The position numbers and the translations under genes were made by a program. This document shows positions 1 to 15,606 of a DNA stretch of 64,000 nt, piece after piece. Source of the stretch: Apostichopus japonicus (taxonomy: Eukaryota; Echinodermata; Holothuroidea; Aspidochirotida; Stichopodidae); the NCBI RefSeq assembly GCF_037975245.1, contig NC_092567.1, positions 16,671,876 to 16,735,875 of the forward strand. Direction: 5' to 3'. Each line of letters opens with the position of its first letter. Position 1 is the stretch's first letter. Below the pieces are notes generated by a model that saw only the letters and a list, made by a program, of their open reading frames with translations, was not told the origin of the DNA and made no database searches.

Positions 1-1
1 C

Positions 2-283
2 AATAGTACTAGTGAAGAGAATGACGCCAAATTACAAAATAGTTTGGCAGGAGAAATGACTGAAGACCAGTCACCTCAACCGGAAACTGCAGATGGAGAA
101 CAGGAGTCTCCACTAGCTGTAGCTGCTGATTTGGGAGGGGAGTCTGAGGAATCCGATGACCTCAGGCAGCAGGTGCGAACGTCAAAGAGAATTTCGAAAA
201 AGTTAGCCAGATTCACATATCCAGCTTTGGGTGTTCCCAGTTATAGTCATTCCTTCATGATTCAAATGGAGACCACTGTATAG
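2..283 (+). CDS. C-terminal end of a Ty3/Gypsy-type pol polyprotein (partial)
   Basis: The reading frame is open from the window edge (base 2) to the TAG at 281-283, about 93 residues. It is acidic and Ser/Glu/Gln-rich, then has a basic patch (RTSKRISKK) followed by ARFTYPALGVPSY. That basic patch plus an ARFTY-like motif is typical of the tail after the integrase of animal Ty3/Gypsy polyproteins. The stop lies 37 bases before a polypurine tract and 49 bases before an LTR beginning TGTAACCC, which is the order expected at the 3' end of such an element. Protease, RT, RNase H and integrase would lie left of the window. The first Met (44) is internal and not a real start. Confidence 0.75.
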   Translation, partial: NSTSEENDAKLQNSLAGEMTEDQSPQPETADGEQESPLAVAADLGGESEESDDLRQQVRTSKRISKKLARFTYPALGVPSYSHSFMIQMETTV

Positions 284-320
284 TTATATCTTTAGTTGCC
301 CTGAGGACATGGCAGATTTT

Positions 321-332
321 GGGAGGGGAGAA
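321..332 (+). other. Polypurine tract (plus-strand primer) of the Gypsy element
   Basis: GGGAGGGGAGAA lies immediately before the LTR start TGTAACCC. This is the expected position and composition of an LTR retrotransposon PPT. Confidence 0.75.
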
Positions 333-1860
333 TGTAACCCTTTGAAAGTGATGTGTTACTTTAATTGGTGGCGCTGTATAGAATTAATTAGAGGGTTTAC
401 TGTTATATTATGCCACTGCACATGTCTAGGTTTTTGTTGCCTGGTAGCCATCTTTACCCGTGCAGCCCTGTTAGCCTTGCTATCCTCTGTAAGGCATTGT
501 TTATCTAGTACCATTTGTCAGCTGGTGTTTTGTGGTTTTGTCTTGAGACCTTCTTGTAGCAGATTACTTGGCAGCTCTCCAGGTACGGTTTTCCCTTTTG
601 TTTTAAGTTAATTTTGATAATAAAGTATTCACATCGAGTCCCTGCGATGTGCTGTGTTTGTTAGTGTATTGTAGCATACGTAGCCTGTTGTGTGTAGTGC
701 ATAGCGGAGTGTCAGCATTGTTCGCTGATATAACTGAGCATTTGATTAGTTGATTAGTTGGTGAAAGACTAAATTGTTTACGGTGACAGTTATTGAATAA
801 AGTTTACTGTGTGATAGATTATGTGTAGAATGTGGGGTTTTCTAAGATAAATAGGCTGTTTTGGCCTATAAGGCGATATAATTGTGTTATGAGAGCCCTT
901 CTGTATTGGATGTTAGTATTAATAGCTAGGGTTGTTAGGCTTAGCAATATGCCCATGAGTACAGAGACCTGAGCTTTGTGTTATATCCAAGTGGGGGCGT
1001 TGTTGCAGAATACTGGTGATCCTCGTTTGTACACAAACGGGTATACTATTGTGATAAGGGATTAGTACTGATTGAGAAAGGGTTATCTCATGTTTTACTG
1101 TGGAGTTTATACACCCTTGCAAGAAGTTCAATGTTGTATTATTTTAATATATTGATTTGATCAGATTTAAAGTGTTTGGCAACAGTAGTTAAGCATATTG
1201 AAATATTTTAGATGTCATCGTAGTGGTAATGTTTTATCACTGTTTGGTAACCTTCTCTCCAGACTGGTGTTGAGGACCGGTGCTCCATACTTGAGGGTCG
1301 CAGGAACTTCGCCTGAGCCTGTGATGTCCGCGAACTGATCAGTTAGCGCGCAATATTAATTAGGGGAAATTTGTATATTCTAGCTGGGGATAAGTGCATG
1401 CAACGGGGGGTGTATTAATCTAGACGGGGGTTTATCTCGCTACGGTGGGATAGCATTCATTGTTATTATATTAAGCAGTACAGTATTAAGTATTTAAGTG
1501 TATTAATCTAGAAGGGGGTTTATCTCACTACTGTGGGATAGCATTCATTGTTATTATATTAAGCAGTACAGTATTAAGTATTTAAGTGTATTAATCTAGA
1601 AGGGGGTTTATCTCACTACTGTGGGGTAACATTCATTGTTACTTTGTTTAAGCATTATCATATTAAGCCTTTAAGTGTATACCACACCGTATTCAAACGG
1701 GGGAATTGATCTCTCCCGTCTCAATAATCGATTACCCTGACCGTATAAATTCAGTACGTGTTGGGACAATTTAATAACTTGGGTTTTGAGTCTTTATTTC
1801 TTCTGGGTTAGGGGGCTATTACTTTAACCTAAATAGAGGGCGGACGAACCACGGGTTACA
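333..1860 (+). mobile_element. 3' LTR of a Ty3/Gypsy-type retrotransposon (1,528 bp)
   Basis: The LTR begins TGTAACCC and ends GGGTTACA, a perfect 8-bp inverted terminus with canonical TG...CA ends. It sits directly after a polypurine tract and the pol stop codon. AATAAA signals occur at 619-624 and 796-801. The distal part holds three 88-bp tandem units (about 1411-1675). At 1.5 kb it is long for an invertebrate Gypsy LTR. It lies antisense in intron 5 of RUVBL2, with its edge 131 bp from exon 5. The 5' LTR and most of the element are outside the window, so target duplication and age cannot be judged. Confidence 0.85.
1411..1676 (+). repeat. 88-bp tandem repeat inside the LTR (3 copies)
   Basis: The motif TGTATTAATCTAGA followed by a G-run and TTTATCTC recurs at about 1411, 1499 and 1587, an exact 88-bp spacing. 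A fourth unit is abandoned near 1676. The copies differ by a few substitutions. Confidence 0.85.
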
Positions 1861-7255
<5,395 letters not shown>

Positions 7256-7540
7256 GGCGTTGCTTGTACTCGTACTGTACTCATGAAGTTTCAAATTCAT
7301 GCATCGAGCCCAAACAAGAAACTAGGGGCGCTAATTATAAACTACACATTTGGCATATTTGTGGGACCAATCCTTCATGGTCGGACTACACTGCACGGCA
7401 AATATCCGTCCGTAAAAAAGTAACTCACCAAGTTAAAATTCAGCACTTCTCTACGATGTTTTGTTTTCTTAAAAAGAATGAGAAAACGAAGTCCACATTA
7501 ACGACTGCACAGTTTCCCTTATTCTTTATGAAATAAATTG
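7256..7540 (-). promoter_or_regulatory. Likely RUVBL2 5' UTR and promoter region
   Basis: This region lies directly upstream of the RUVBL2 initiator. An ATTGG/CCAAT motif lies near 7369-7373, about 115 bp upstream of the ATG. No TATA box is obvious, which would be usual for a housekeeping gene. The transcription start cannot be placed from sequence alone. Confidence 0.35.
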
Positions 7541-7850
7541 CTAACTTAACTCAATTTGACAAGTGTGTTTTTATCTGAATGTAGGCTGCTATCACATTTT
7601 ACCATGGCACCAGGTTGAAAATGTTGTGGAAAGTTGTTATATGTTATTTAGTCGAGTAAAATGACAAATTACGTCTTCCACACTGGAAAACTACCCAAAC
7701 CTATGTAAATATTTTTCTGCGAATTCCTACCTTTTTGGCAACCTTATTATACACTGAGATATTACTGTTCCGCGGGATATCAAGTTGTTGCATTCCTCAC
7801 TAGCTGCCCCAATGCAGATATACACCTCATCCCGGTATCTATGTCGCCAT
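7541..7850. other. Intergenic, nothing recognised
   Basis: About 310 bp of ordinary AT-rich DNA with no gene, RNA or clear repeat. Confidence 0.6.
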
Positions 7851-7851
7851 C

Positions 7852-8645
7852 GCTTTTAGCGTACGGGACCATTTCAGTTTGGGGGGCAGAAACCTTTGTG
7901 CCCGAAAGTTCCCGTGACACTATCTAAGCGTAGCGCCACCATGAGTTGGCGCGTAGCGTAAAAAAAATTGGCCAAAAATGCCTCTCAGATTGCCGGAAAT
8001 GGCACTTCTGAGGCCTTGCAAGTTGCATCTAAACATTCTTTATTTCATAATCTCACGTTTTAGAAATTTACACTTCCCCAAAAATTTGGTAAATTAGAAG
8101 AAGAAAAAATGGTAACACCACTTTGAAGGGCAAAATAGGACAGTATATTTGTTAAGCTCCTATTTAGTTACGGTATTTATTATACTAACACAGTACTCAG
8201 CTACTTCCAGAAAAACATACATTGTTCAACGACACGTAGGCGGGGAAATGTCGCTGTGTCTGGTGAGACTGCAATTTGTCTCACAAAAAAGTATAAAAAA
8301 AATAACAAAGAATATGATAAACCTGTACTTCTAGGCTTGTAGGCACTCCCCCCCCCCCCTCCCCCCCCCCCATTATCCATGAAAAAGAAAATGTTTCTTA
8401 TATACACTCATGTCGGGGATGTCCAGGTATACAGTTAATTTTGGGCGATAGTGAAAAACGTGGTAGCCCAGATGAGCTGCGCTTACGGTGGTGTTACACG
8501 GAAATATTCGGGCATCATGATGCTAAATAAAGAAAATCATCAGGCCTATATTGCTATATTAATGTCACAAAACAAATACCGGTAACACAAAACGCTCTCC
8601 ACGGAATTATCGGGCAAAAATTTGAAAAAGATTCGGGCGAGCTAC

Positions 8646-8698
<53 letters not shown>

Positions 8699-8815
8699 CT
8701 CCTCTTAGGCTGCCCGAGTTTTTCAGGACTTTTGCCCGAATTTCTTGTCCTCTGGAAATTTGGGGGGCAGTTTGCCCCCTGCCCCCCCCCACCCGCCTCA
8801 TACGCCTATGGTTAA
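7852..8815. mobile_element. Degenerate transposon composite with hAT-like internal box and (TA)n
   Basis: The left part (7852-7885) reads TAGCGTACGGGACC then a G-run and CAG. The right end (to 8815) reads CCCCCACCCGCCTCATACGC CTATGG, roughly its complement. Inside is one copy of the ~110-bp box shared by the hAT-type elements (7905-8020), a poly-C tract (8348-8371) and an (AT)n tract. It may be two elements joined; no target duplication was identified. Confidence 0.5.
8649..8697. repeat. (AT)n microsatellite
   Basis: About 24 uninterrupted AT dinucleotides, inside the transposon composite. Confidence 0.95.
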
Positions 8816-10057
8816 AGCTATCATTAAACACGTATATAGTCCCATAACTGAGTTTTCATATGAATGTGGAGAATTTTAAAAATCAGCCTTCATTTTGAAT
8901 TTCTCAATGCAACAGTTCGCTTCTAATTAGATCAGATCCATACAGTTGAGTTAAGTAATTGAGTTGAGTTGAGTTGACCAGTTAGATTATGAATGAACAC
9001 CGGCTCATTTCAAGCCTTCTGCATTCGATAAGTGTTCAGAGGATAACGAAACAGGGTGTGAATTCGCTCCCATACTTGCTCACGGGACCGCCATGTAACG
9101 CCCCATTCGACGGACGAGAGTGTCACTGCCTCCTGCAGTATCTGACAACTTTCTCAAATACTGAGGTAGGCAGAAGCACCCCATAACGAACAAAGTTGTT
9201 TCGAAACCAAAGGAAGAACAGACACGTAGTACAAATGAATAAAAGTACCATTGATAAAAGTACAACTATATGTTCTTAATTGCTGAAACAATGAATGTTG
9301 TCTATATATGCTTCAAACCTCTCAAGTAACCGTCACCATGACTAAAGCCATGGGGTAGGAAGCTTCCACATCAGAGGGCACTTTCTCATTCCACAACCAT
9401 GCACCACTCGTTATGCTATAAACCGATACACACCGGCCATGTCACTTAAATATATATGATGTGTTAGTATGCTATCAATACTATTATGGTGCACGTGAAT
9501 AATTCAAATAAAATATTAAAATTAACAAAGGCTTAAGATATCCAAAACACAGTTCTTCATCAAAGGAGTATATTTTATTTGCCAGTAGGACACATTTGCT
9601 ATTTTTGGAAAAAAAAAGGTGGGAGGATGGTCACATGCCCCCAGTGCCCCTCCTGCTCCTACACCCTGACTACAGCTCCATTTACACATTGAACATTACA
9701 ATACATTAAATAGACACCGGGTAACTGTAAGGGTCCCACGTACTGCGGTACGGGGTGACTGAACCTAGCCGCTATTTACTACTAATGGCTAACTTGCCTG
9801 CATGAATGCCATAAATGCGGCTTGTATAATGTTTTAGCATCGGTGTATTTCACTCTGATACTCTCATGGATACTGTACGTACTTTACTGCATTGTAGGAC
9901 AACCTTTTAAAATGCGTAGAAGGAGCCGAGGGTAGGGGGCGAGCAGAATACGAGATAACGCTAAGGAAGTGAACAAAAGAAAAGGACTATAAGATGTCAG
10001 TCGATCTTTCAAATTTATTTTGAATGGTTTCTAATTGGTTATTGTGACTAAGAGTTT
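8816..10057. other. Intergenic, no gene recognised
   Basis: About 1.2 kb without recognisable genes. A weak imperfect inverted repeat (about 9130-9175) and scattered low-complexity tracts are all that I see. Confidence 0.6.
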
Positions 10058-10059
10058 TT

Positions 10060-10223
<164 letters not shown>

Positions 10224-10316
10224 TGTAAATGAGCGATTAATACGATAGGCGTATTCTTGTGTGGGCGTACATGTATATAGTGTAGCGTTAGGCTATGGTG
10301 CGCTTGTATCGATGCA

Positions 10317-10621
10317 AAATCCAAGATAAGTGGGAGGAAGATGTCTACATCATAGCTAAACAACCTAACCCGGACATACCAGTATATGTGATATTTCCTG
10401 AAAATGGAAAAGGAAAGAAACGAGTAATCCACAGAAACGAGCTGAAATTGTGCACCTTGCAGGAAGACATGAAACCGGATGATGATAGAAAATTAAACGT
10501 CCCCAACCTGAAAGAAAAAGTCATGCATCCACTATATACTTGGAGGAGGCCAATCAAGAAATCGAAGAGAAAAAGCCACAAGAAAATGCGGTTGAGAAAA
10601 AAACAAATTCTACTCAAATAA
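10317..10621 (+). pseudogene. Gypsy pol C-terminal remnant (post-integrase region)
   Basis: The frame reads [20 protein letters not shown], then [20 protein letters not shown], and ends in a Lys/Arg-rich tail before TAA. The pattern of a D.WE..VY.V..QP....PVY.V.PENG......HRN block is the conserved segment downstream of the integrase core in animal Gypsy elements. The apparent Met at 10295 and the next few codons come from LTR sequence fused upstream, so they are not an original start. Confidence 0.8.
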
Positions 10622-11174
10622 GAAGATCCGAAAGGAGTAATAAAGGATTTCCGCCGCCTCGTTTTGGAACTAATGCAATCACAACGGACACCACTGTCTT
10701 TGACCTGGGGTGGGTTTAATTAGCTCATTGATTAGTTTATTCCGAATGTGTGACAATTTTTAAGACAATTACAAATTTTAGGATGATTTTCTGATGCATT
10801 GATGCAAATTTGCCATAGACCTGTAAAGCTGTTCATATGTGTGCGCCCATACACGATGCATGTGGTGTTGTGGTTATTTATGAAAATTTTAGTTTATTTT
10901 TTTATTCTAAGTAGTCCTTTTATGTGGAGTTTGATAAGAAGTGGCTGATCTCGATTACTACAAATGTTACGGACTCGAGCTCCGTTTGAGAGAGAAGGAC
11001 TTTGAGTCAAACTGGCTGTCTAAGCCTAGGCATAAGTACCTACCACCTTCTAGGTAGCGAGGAATGTGACTATTTTTAGTCTGTGTTTTAGGTGGAAAGA
11101 GAGTGTAAATGAGCGATTATAACGATTGATTAGTTTTAGACTTCAGGAGAAGTCTGCGTTTCAGGTGGAAAGAG

Positions 11175-11664
11175 TGTAAATGAGCGATTAATACGATAGG
11201 CGTATTCTTGTGTGGGCGTACATGTATATAGTGTAGCGTTAGGCTATGGTGCGCTTGTATCGATGCATCGCTGTTTAATTGCGTACGGAGGTTTTTAAAT
11301 GTATCGGGCGCGGCGCGCTGATTGTGTTGCGTGCGTGTAACTTGTGTGAGTGTGTGCGTGTGGTGTGAGAGAACTTTCTTGTGTTTGAAAATGTTTGGCA
11401 GAGCTTATGAATGAGGGAGTGAATACGGATGGTTGACCGGTCAACACTTGTGAGCGAGTGAGTACGTTTGAGTTATATGTGTGTGTGTGTGAAGTGAGCT
11501 TGTTGTAAGTAAATTATATTTTATATTTAGTTTGCTTCAGTTAATTGTTATTAAATTAATTAAGTTTACCGTTAATCTTTTGTTCCTGCGTTATCTTTAC
11601 AACTTCTCTCCCCTGAGTCATCATACTTTTGGGAGGGCACGCCAGTACGGAAAACCCCTAAACT

Positions 11665-11668
<4 letters not shown>
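11175..11668 (+). mobile_element. 3' LTR of the deleted Gypsy element (494 bp)
   Basis: It starts TGTAAATGAG and ends AAACTTACA, with TGTAA/TTACA inverted termini, preceded by the purine tract AGGTGGAAAGAG. A (GT)n stretch lies at about 11476-11493. A second TGTAAATGAGCGATTATAAC start lies at 11104 behind another purine tract, so PPT plus LTR start is duplicated about 71 bp apart. Confidence 0.75.

Positions 11669-11702
<34 letters not shown>
11669..11702. repeat. (TA)n array, right flank of the Gypsy insertion
   Basis: A pure TA run immediately after the LTR end, matching the TA-rich left flank. Confidence 0.9.
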
Positions 11703-11707
<5 letters not shown>

Positions 11708-12337
11708 ATGGTCCACTTCACCGATCCTATATCATGCATTCCATGATCTACCAAGTTCAGAGGATAACTGAATCAACCCAGACTAAGGACACATTTAAAG
11801 GAGACCAATGACATTCCACGGCAAATGGCGGGAAAGGGGGTACACTCTACTCTTACAGATATTGCAAACTACCATAGTCATCATATGGTAGTTTATCATA
11901 ACATGCGTTGAAGCACAGAGGCAGAGCTGGGTATAAGTGAACGTTATACTTATCACCAGTGCCAAACCGCAGATTGGGTACGTAGGCTACATGTGGTAGT
12001 GACTTTCGAGTTATTAATTCTCCGACATGCAAAGTTTTTTTCCATGAGTTACATCATACTTTGGAACAACATTTGAAATTTAATTGTTGTGTACCGTAGA
12101 GAAAATTACTTGCGTTAGTGACTGCAAAGTTTTAATCTTCAATTAGTGTAGTCAAATTTTCTGTTCAAAAGACGAACAGTATATGTCGGTCAACCAGTCA
12201 GCAGAATTAAGCTTATTTATAAGTTGTTGTACAACTATAATGGAAGAATTTGACCGAAAATAAATTTTGAAACGATCTAATTTTCATTTTGATCTGTGAT
12301 CTATATAGATTCCCGTGACTGTTTGTTTTATTGTGCC
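11703..12337. other. Intergenic, nothing recognised
   Basis: About 630 bp of AT-rich DNA without gene, RNA or repeat that I recognise. Confidence 0.6.
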
Positions 12338-12345
12338 CTCTATTC

Positions 12346-13342
12346 CAGTGGCGTAGCCAGGATTTTTTCAGTGGGTGGGCGCCGGGGGCCGGGGGGGGTT
12401 GACCATTTCCTGGGAGGGCGTCTTGTTACTATCTAAGGCTTCTAAGCGGAGCGCCACCATGGGTTGGCCAGCAGCATACCGAAATTTTTTAGCTAAAAGG
12501 GCCTCCTATATCGTTGGAAATTACACTTCCCAGGCCTTGTAAGCTGCTCTAAGTTTTCTCAACATCCTTTATTTTGAGATCCCATATCTTGATATGGTCA
12601 TCAAATAGTTTAGTGAAATAGAAAGAAAAAAACAGTCTGGTAAGTTACTTTGACATATCATGACATATCTTTTGTGAGTTTGACACCGGCATTGACATTT
12701 TACGACAAATCTGCAAATTGCGAGTGGAAAATAAGGAAATATTGACTGGGCTTTCCAGGCAAGTAACATACTGAAATGACCGAACTATATGTCAAACTGA
12801 CATCAAAGATTGCGTCTGAAATATTATTAGGGTGATAGACTGATTCGCCGGTAGTTCTCAGCGATAGTATTGTCTCCTTTCTTGAAAATTTGGCTTTTTA
12901 ATTTGGTACGTCCCAGAAGTGAAAACCAGTTTGAAAATTTGTTACCTTTAAAATCTTCTTGGCATTCCAGTATCTGGAAACCACCTCTCTATAAGGGTAT
13001 AGTATAGCTCACTGGCTTGTTTGATCAGTTAATGCGCCTGATTGGCTGTTTGTAGTAGTATTTATTCAGGCGCGTAGCGAGGAATTTGCCAAGGGAGGGG
13101 TGAACTTGTAGGCAATTATCAGAGCCGTAGAATCGGCATTGGAAACTATCTAAGAGTAGCGCCACCATGAGTTAATTGGCACGAAGCGTACAAGAAAATT
13201 TTGGCCGAAAATGCCTCCCAGATCGCTGGAAATGGCACTTCCCAGGCCACATGTAATTTTTTTTCGACTGGGGGGAGGGGCGACAAGCTTTCATGGGGGG
13301 GGGGCTGTCTCCCCCACGCCCACCCCCTTGGCTACGCTACTG
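12346..13342. mobile_element. hAT-type non-autonomous transposon A (997 bp, 8-bp TSD)
   Basis: It begins CAGTGGCGTAGCCAGG and its right end, reverse-complemented, reads CAGTAGCGTAGCCAAG. It is flanked by a perfect 8-bp duplication CTCTATTC (12338-12345 and 13343-13350). An 8-bp TSD and CAG.. termini are hallmarks of the hAT superfamily. Two same-orientation copies of the ~110-bp internal box (12424-12535 and 13143-13253) and an inner CAGGCGCGTAGCGAGG start (about 13069) suggest a second related element was captured inside. No transposase is encoded. Confidence 0.9.
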
Positions 13343-13350
13343 CTCTATTC

Positions 13351-14503
13351 AGTATGCCGAACAGGATCTTATAACCTATAACCGGAATGGTTACGTCGAA
13401 ATTGGTCACTTCACGCAGCTCACTTCCTTTACAAGATTCTCAATTAAAAGTCATCGTCATTGCTAAGTGATTTTAACAAAAGTGACATCCGTGTTCAAAT
13501 TCCAAGAGCATTGTACTGATACGGTGATACCTTTCCAACTCTATTTAACCGTTTTTCCATATTAAAGGTGATGTCTGATACCGTAGCTACCAGGAAAATA
13601 CAAATTGCGATAAATTCTAACCATTTTTAGCATGCTAAACACTTAGGTCCAACACATACTGATGGCCCTTCCAAGAAACGGGAACTGCAACAATTTTCTG
13701 TCCATGTGGCGCAAGGAAGATGGTGTAATGCGCACGATTGCACCAGTTTTCCAAGATAAAAATGCCACAAGCTTATGAATCATTGTCGCCCACTTGTACT
13801 CGGGGTTTGCATTGCAGCTACGGTTTCAGTATTGTACGCACGGTGGCTGTCATTACCAACACTAGCGAAGCAGCCCTTTTATTTATTTTATGCGAAACAG
13901 GCGACACTGTGTTTACGTCGAGTGAAATTGTACATGATAGATGTGCGGCCACCATATGTATTGCATATAACATAGACATAGGAATAACGCTACATTGAAT
14001 ACCAAATCACTCAAATACTAAATGCAGTGTCTGTAGTCTATTAACTATCCGGAAATATGCGGTGTTTTCTTTAATTTTATCCTGTATTTTTAAAAATTGG
14101 GTTGTCAAGAGAAGCACAAGAAGCAACATTGTTTAACGGTGAAGTAGTAAGTAATCAGAGTGGAGAATTTCAGACTGAAAACAATATAATTTGGCATTCT
14201 GTAGGGCCTACGTACAGTAATTGGGACTGATGTTGTAACGCTAGGCCTAACAGTAACACAACAGTAACACTACGTCAGTTAGTGTATAGGCCTAAGTATA
14301 ACCAAGAACAAGTTCACAGCATAGGCTAGTTCATGAGTTCAGTAATAGTAATACCAGTACTACTACTACTAGGCACATTATCAAGTGCTAGGTTAACTGG
14401 TATGACTGGGTTAATTATATTGACTGGCCTAGGCTAATCATAAAATATTATGACAGTGCTAGCAAACTTACTCTTACTTAGTATAGTCAGTATTGCATAG
14501 TTC
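13351..14503. other. Intergenic, nothing recognised
   Basis: About 1.15 kb without supported features. AGGCCTA-type short motifs are frequent. Confidence 0.55.
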
Positions 14504-15606
14504 GGAACACTGCGAAGTTTGGACACCCCAAAGAAATACACGATTTAACCATGGCAACCTACAGCAAGAGCCAATTTCACAAAAACTACCAAGCTACAGT
14601 TATTTTCTCTCCAAAATGACCTGTGTGCAAGCAAGTACTTACATATTTGTCGGTATCCAGTCAAAACGTCCCTTTACCAAAACGTCCCCGCTTTTTTAAG
14701 ACCAAAACGTCCCCGCTTTTTACCAAAACGACCCCGCAGTCAAAACGTCCCCGTGAGTCAAAACGTCCCAGCTTTTATAATCAGTTGGAATGCAAGTGTG
14801 GTTGTTTTTAGTTCAAATCAAAGAGTAAGGATAAGTATAGTTTAGATTGAAAACACAGTTTTTAGGAGTGGGAAGTGCCGGTTATGAGGGCGGAAACATT
14901 TTTGAGTATAATTTTCTGAGGTAAGATAATATAAATAGAAAAGGGAATGCAAAAGGGTTGTAGGGTAATAGGATTTTTTTAAACACGAGTTGGTTTCTAA
15001 ATGAATATATACGATATTGAGGGAAGGGAATAAAAAAGATTTTTGTTTTGTTTATGTACAACAAGTTACTTTTGGAATATGCGAGACGGGCTGGATGAAA
15101 GTGATATATATTTTCCTACAGCACATACGTTTATTTTTTTTCTGAAGACACTTTATATTTTGGATTTTCGTGATTGTTTGCCTATTTTTCTACCCTTTTC
15201 CAGAATTTATTCTGCCTTCTTATATTTTGATGGTCTAGAAGGGGGACTACGGCTAAAGCCCCCAGCCTCCTTTCCCGTCTCTGCCCTATAAACGATATAG
15301 TCCTTCATGATTTATTTAGCGCTTGTAATCCAACTTGCATGCCGATAACCTAGCCAAATAACTTAAAATTGATATATATTCACAACTGTGAATGAATGTG
15401 ATAGACGGGGACGTTTTGACTTACGGTGACGTTTTGACCAACGGGGACGTTTTGACCAACGGGGACGTTTTGACCAAAAACGGGGACGTTTTGGTACGGG
15501 GACGTTTTGGTAAAGGGACGTTTTGACTGGTAAGCTATTTGTCAATAAAAGGTAGTTATAGTTTTGGAGTGTTTTAAGGCTTAGGTGTCCGAACTTCGCA
15601 GTGTCC
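14504..15606. mobile_element. Foldback element with arrays of an ACGTTTTGAC repeat
   Basis: The left end GGAACACTGCGAAGTTTGGA is mirrored by the right end, whose reverse complement is GGACACTGCGAAGTTCGGAC. Just inside each end is an array of the ~15-20-bp unit CAAAACGTCCCCG: left about 14660-14770 and right, in opposite orientation, about 15403-15530. Each array has six or seven copies. The middle (14780-15380) is AT-rich and unique. No transposase or clear target duplication is seen. Confidence 0.75.

Larger units (their letters stand above)
10224..11668 (+). mobile_element. Internally deleted Gypsy-type LTR element inserted in (TA)n
   Basis: From left to right: 93 bp of LTR head (10224-10316), a pol C-terminal fragment (to 10621), about 480 bp of non-coding 3' sequence, a duplicated polypurine tract plus LTR start (11086-11174), and a complete LTR (11175-11668). 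The left LTR head is identical to the first 93 bp of the right LTR. The left LTR is cut after 93 bp and fused directly to pol, so gag and most of pol are missing. Both flanks are TA repeats, which hide any target duplication. The 93/93 identity suggests a young insertion or recent rearrangement. Confidence 0.8.

Noticed and set aside
14504-15606. An 8-bp target duplication for the ACGTTTTGAC foldback
   Set aside because: Flanking 8-mers CATAGTTC and ATGCTACT do not match, so I did not assign it to hAT.
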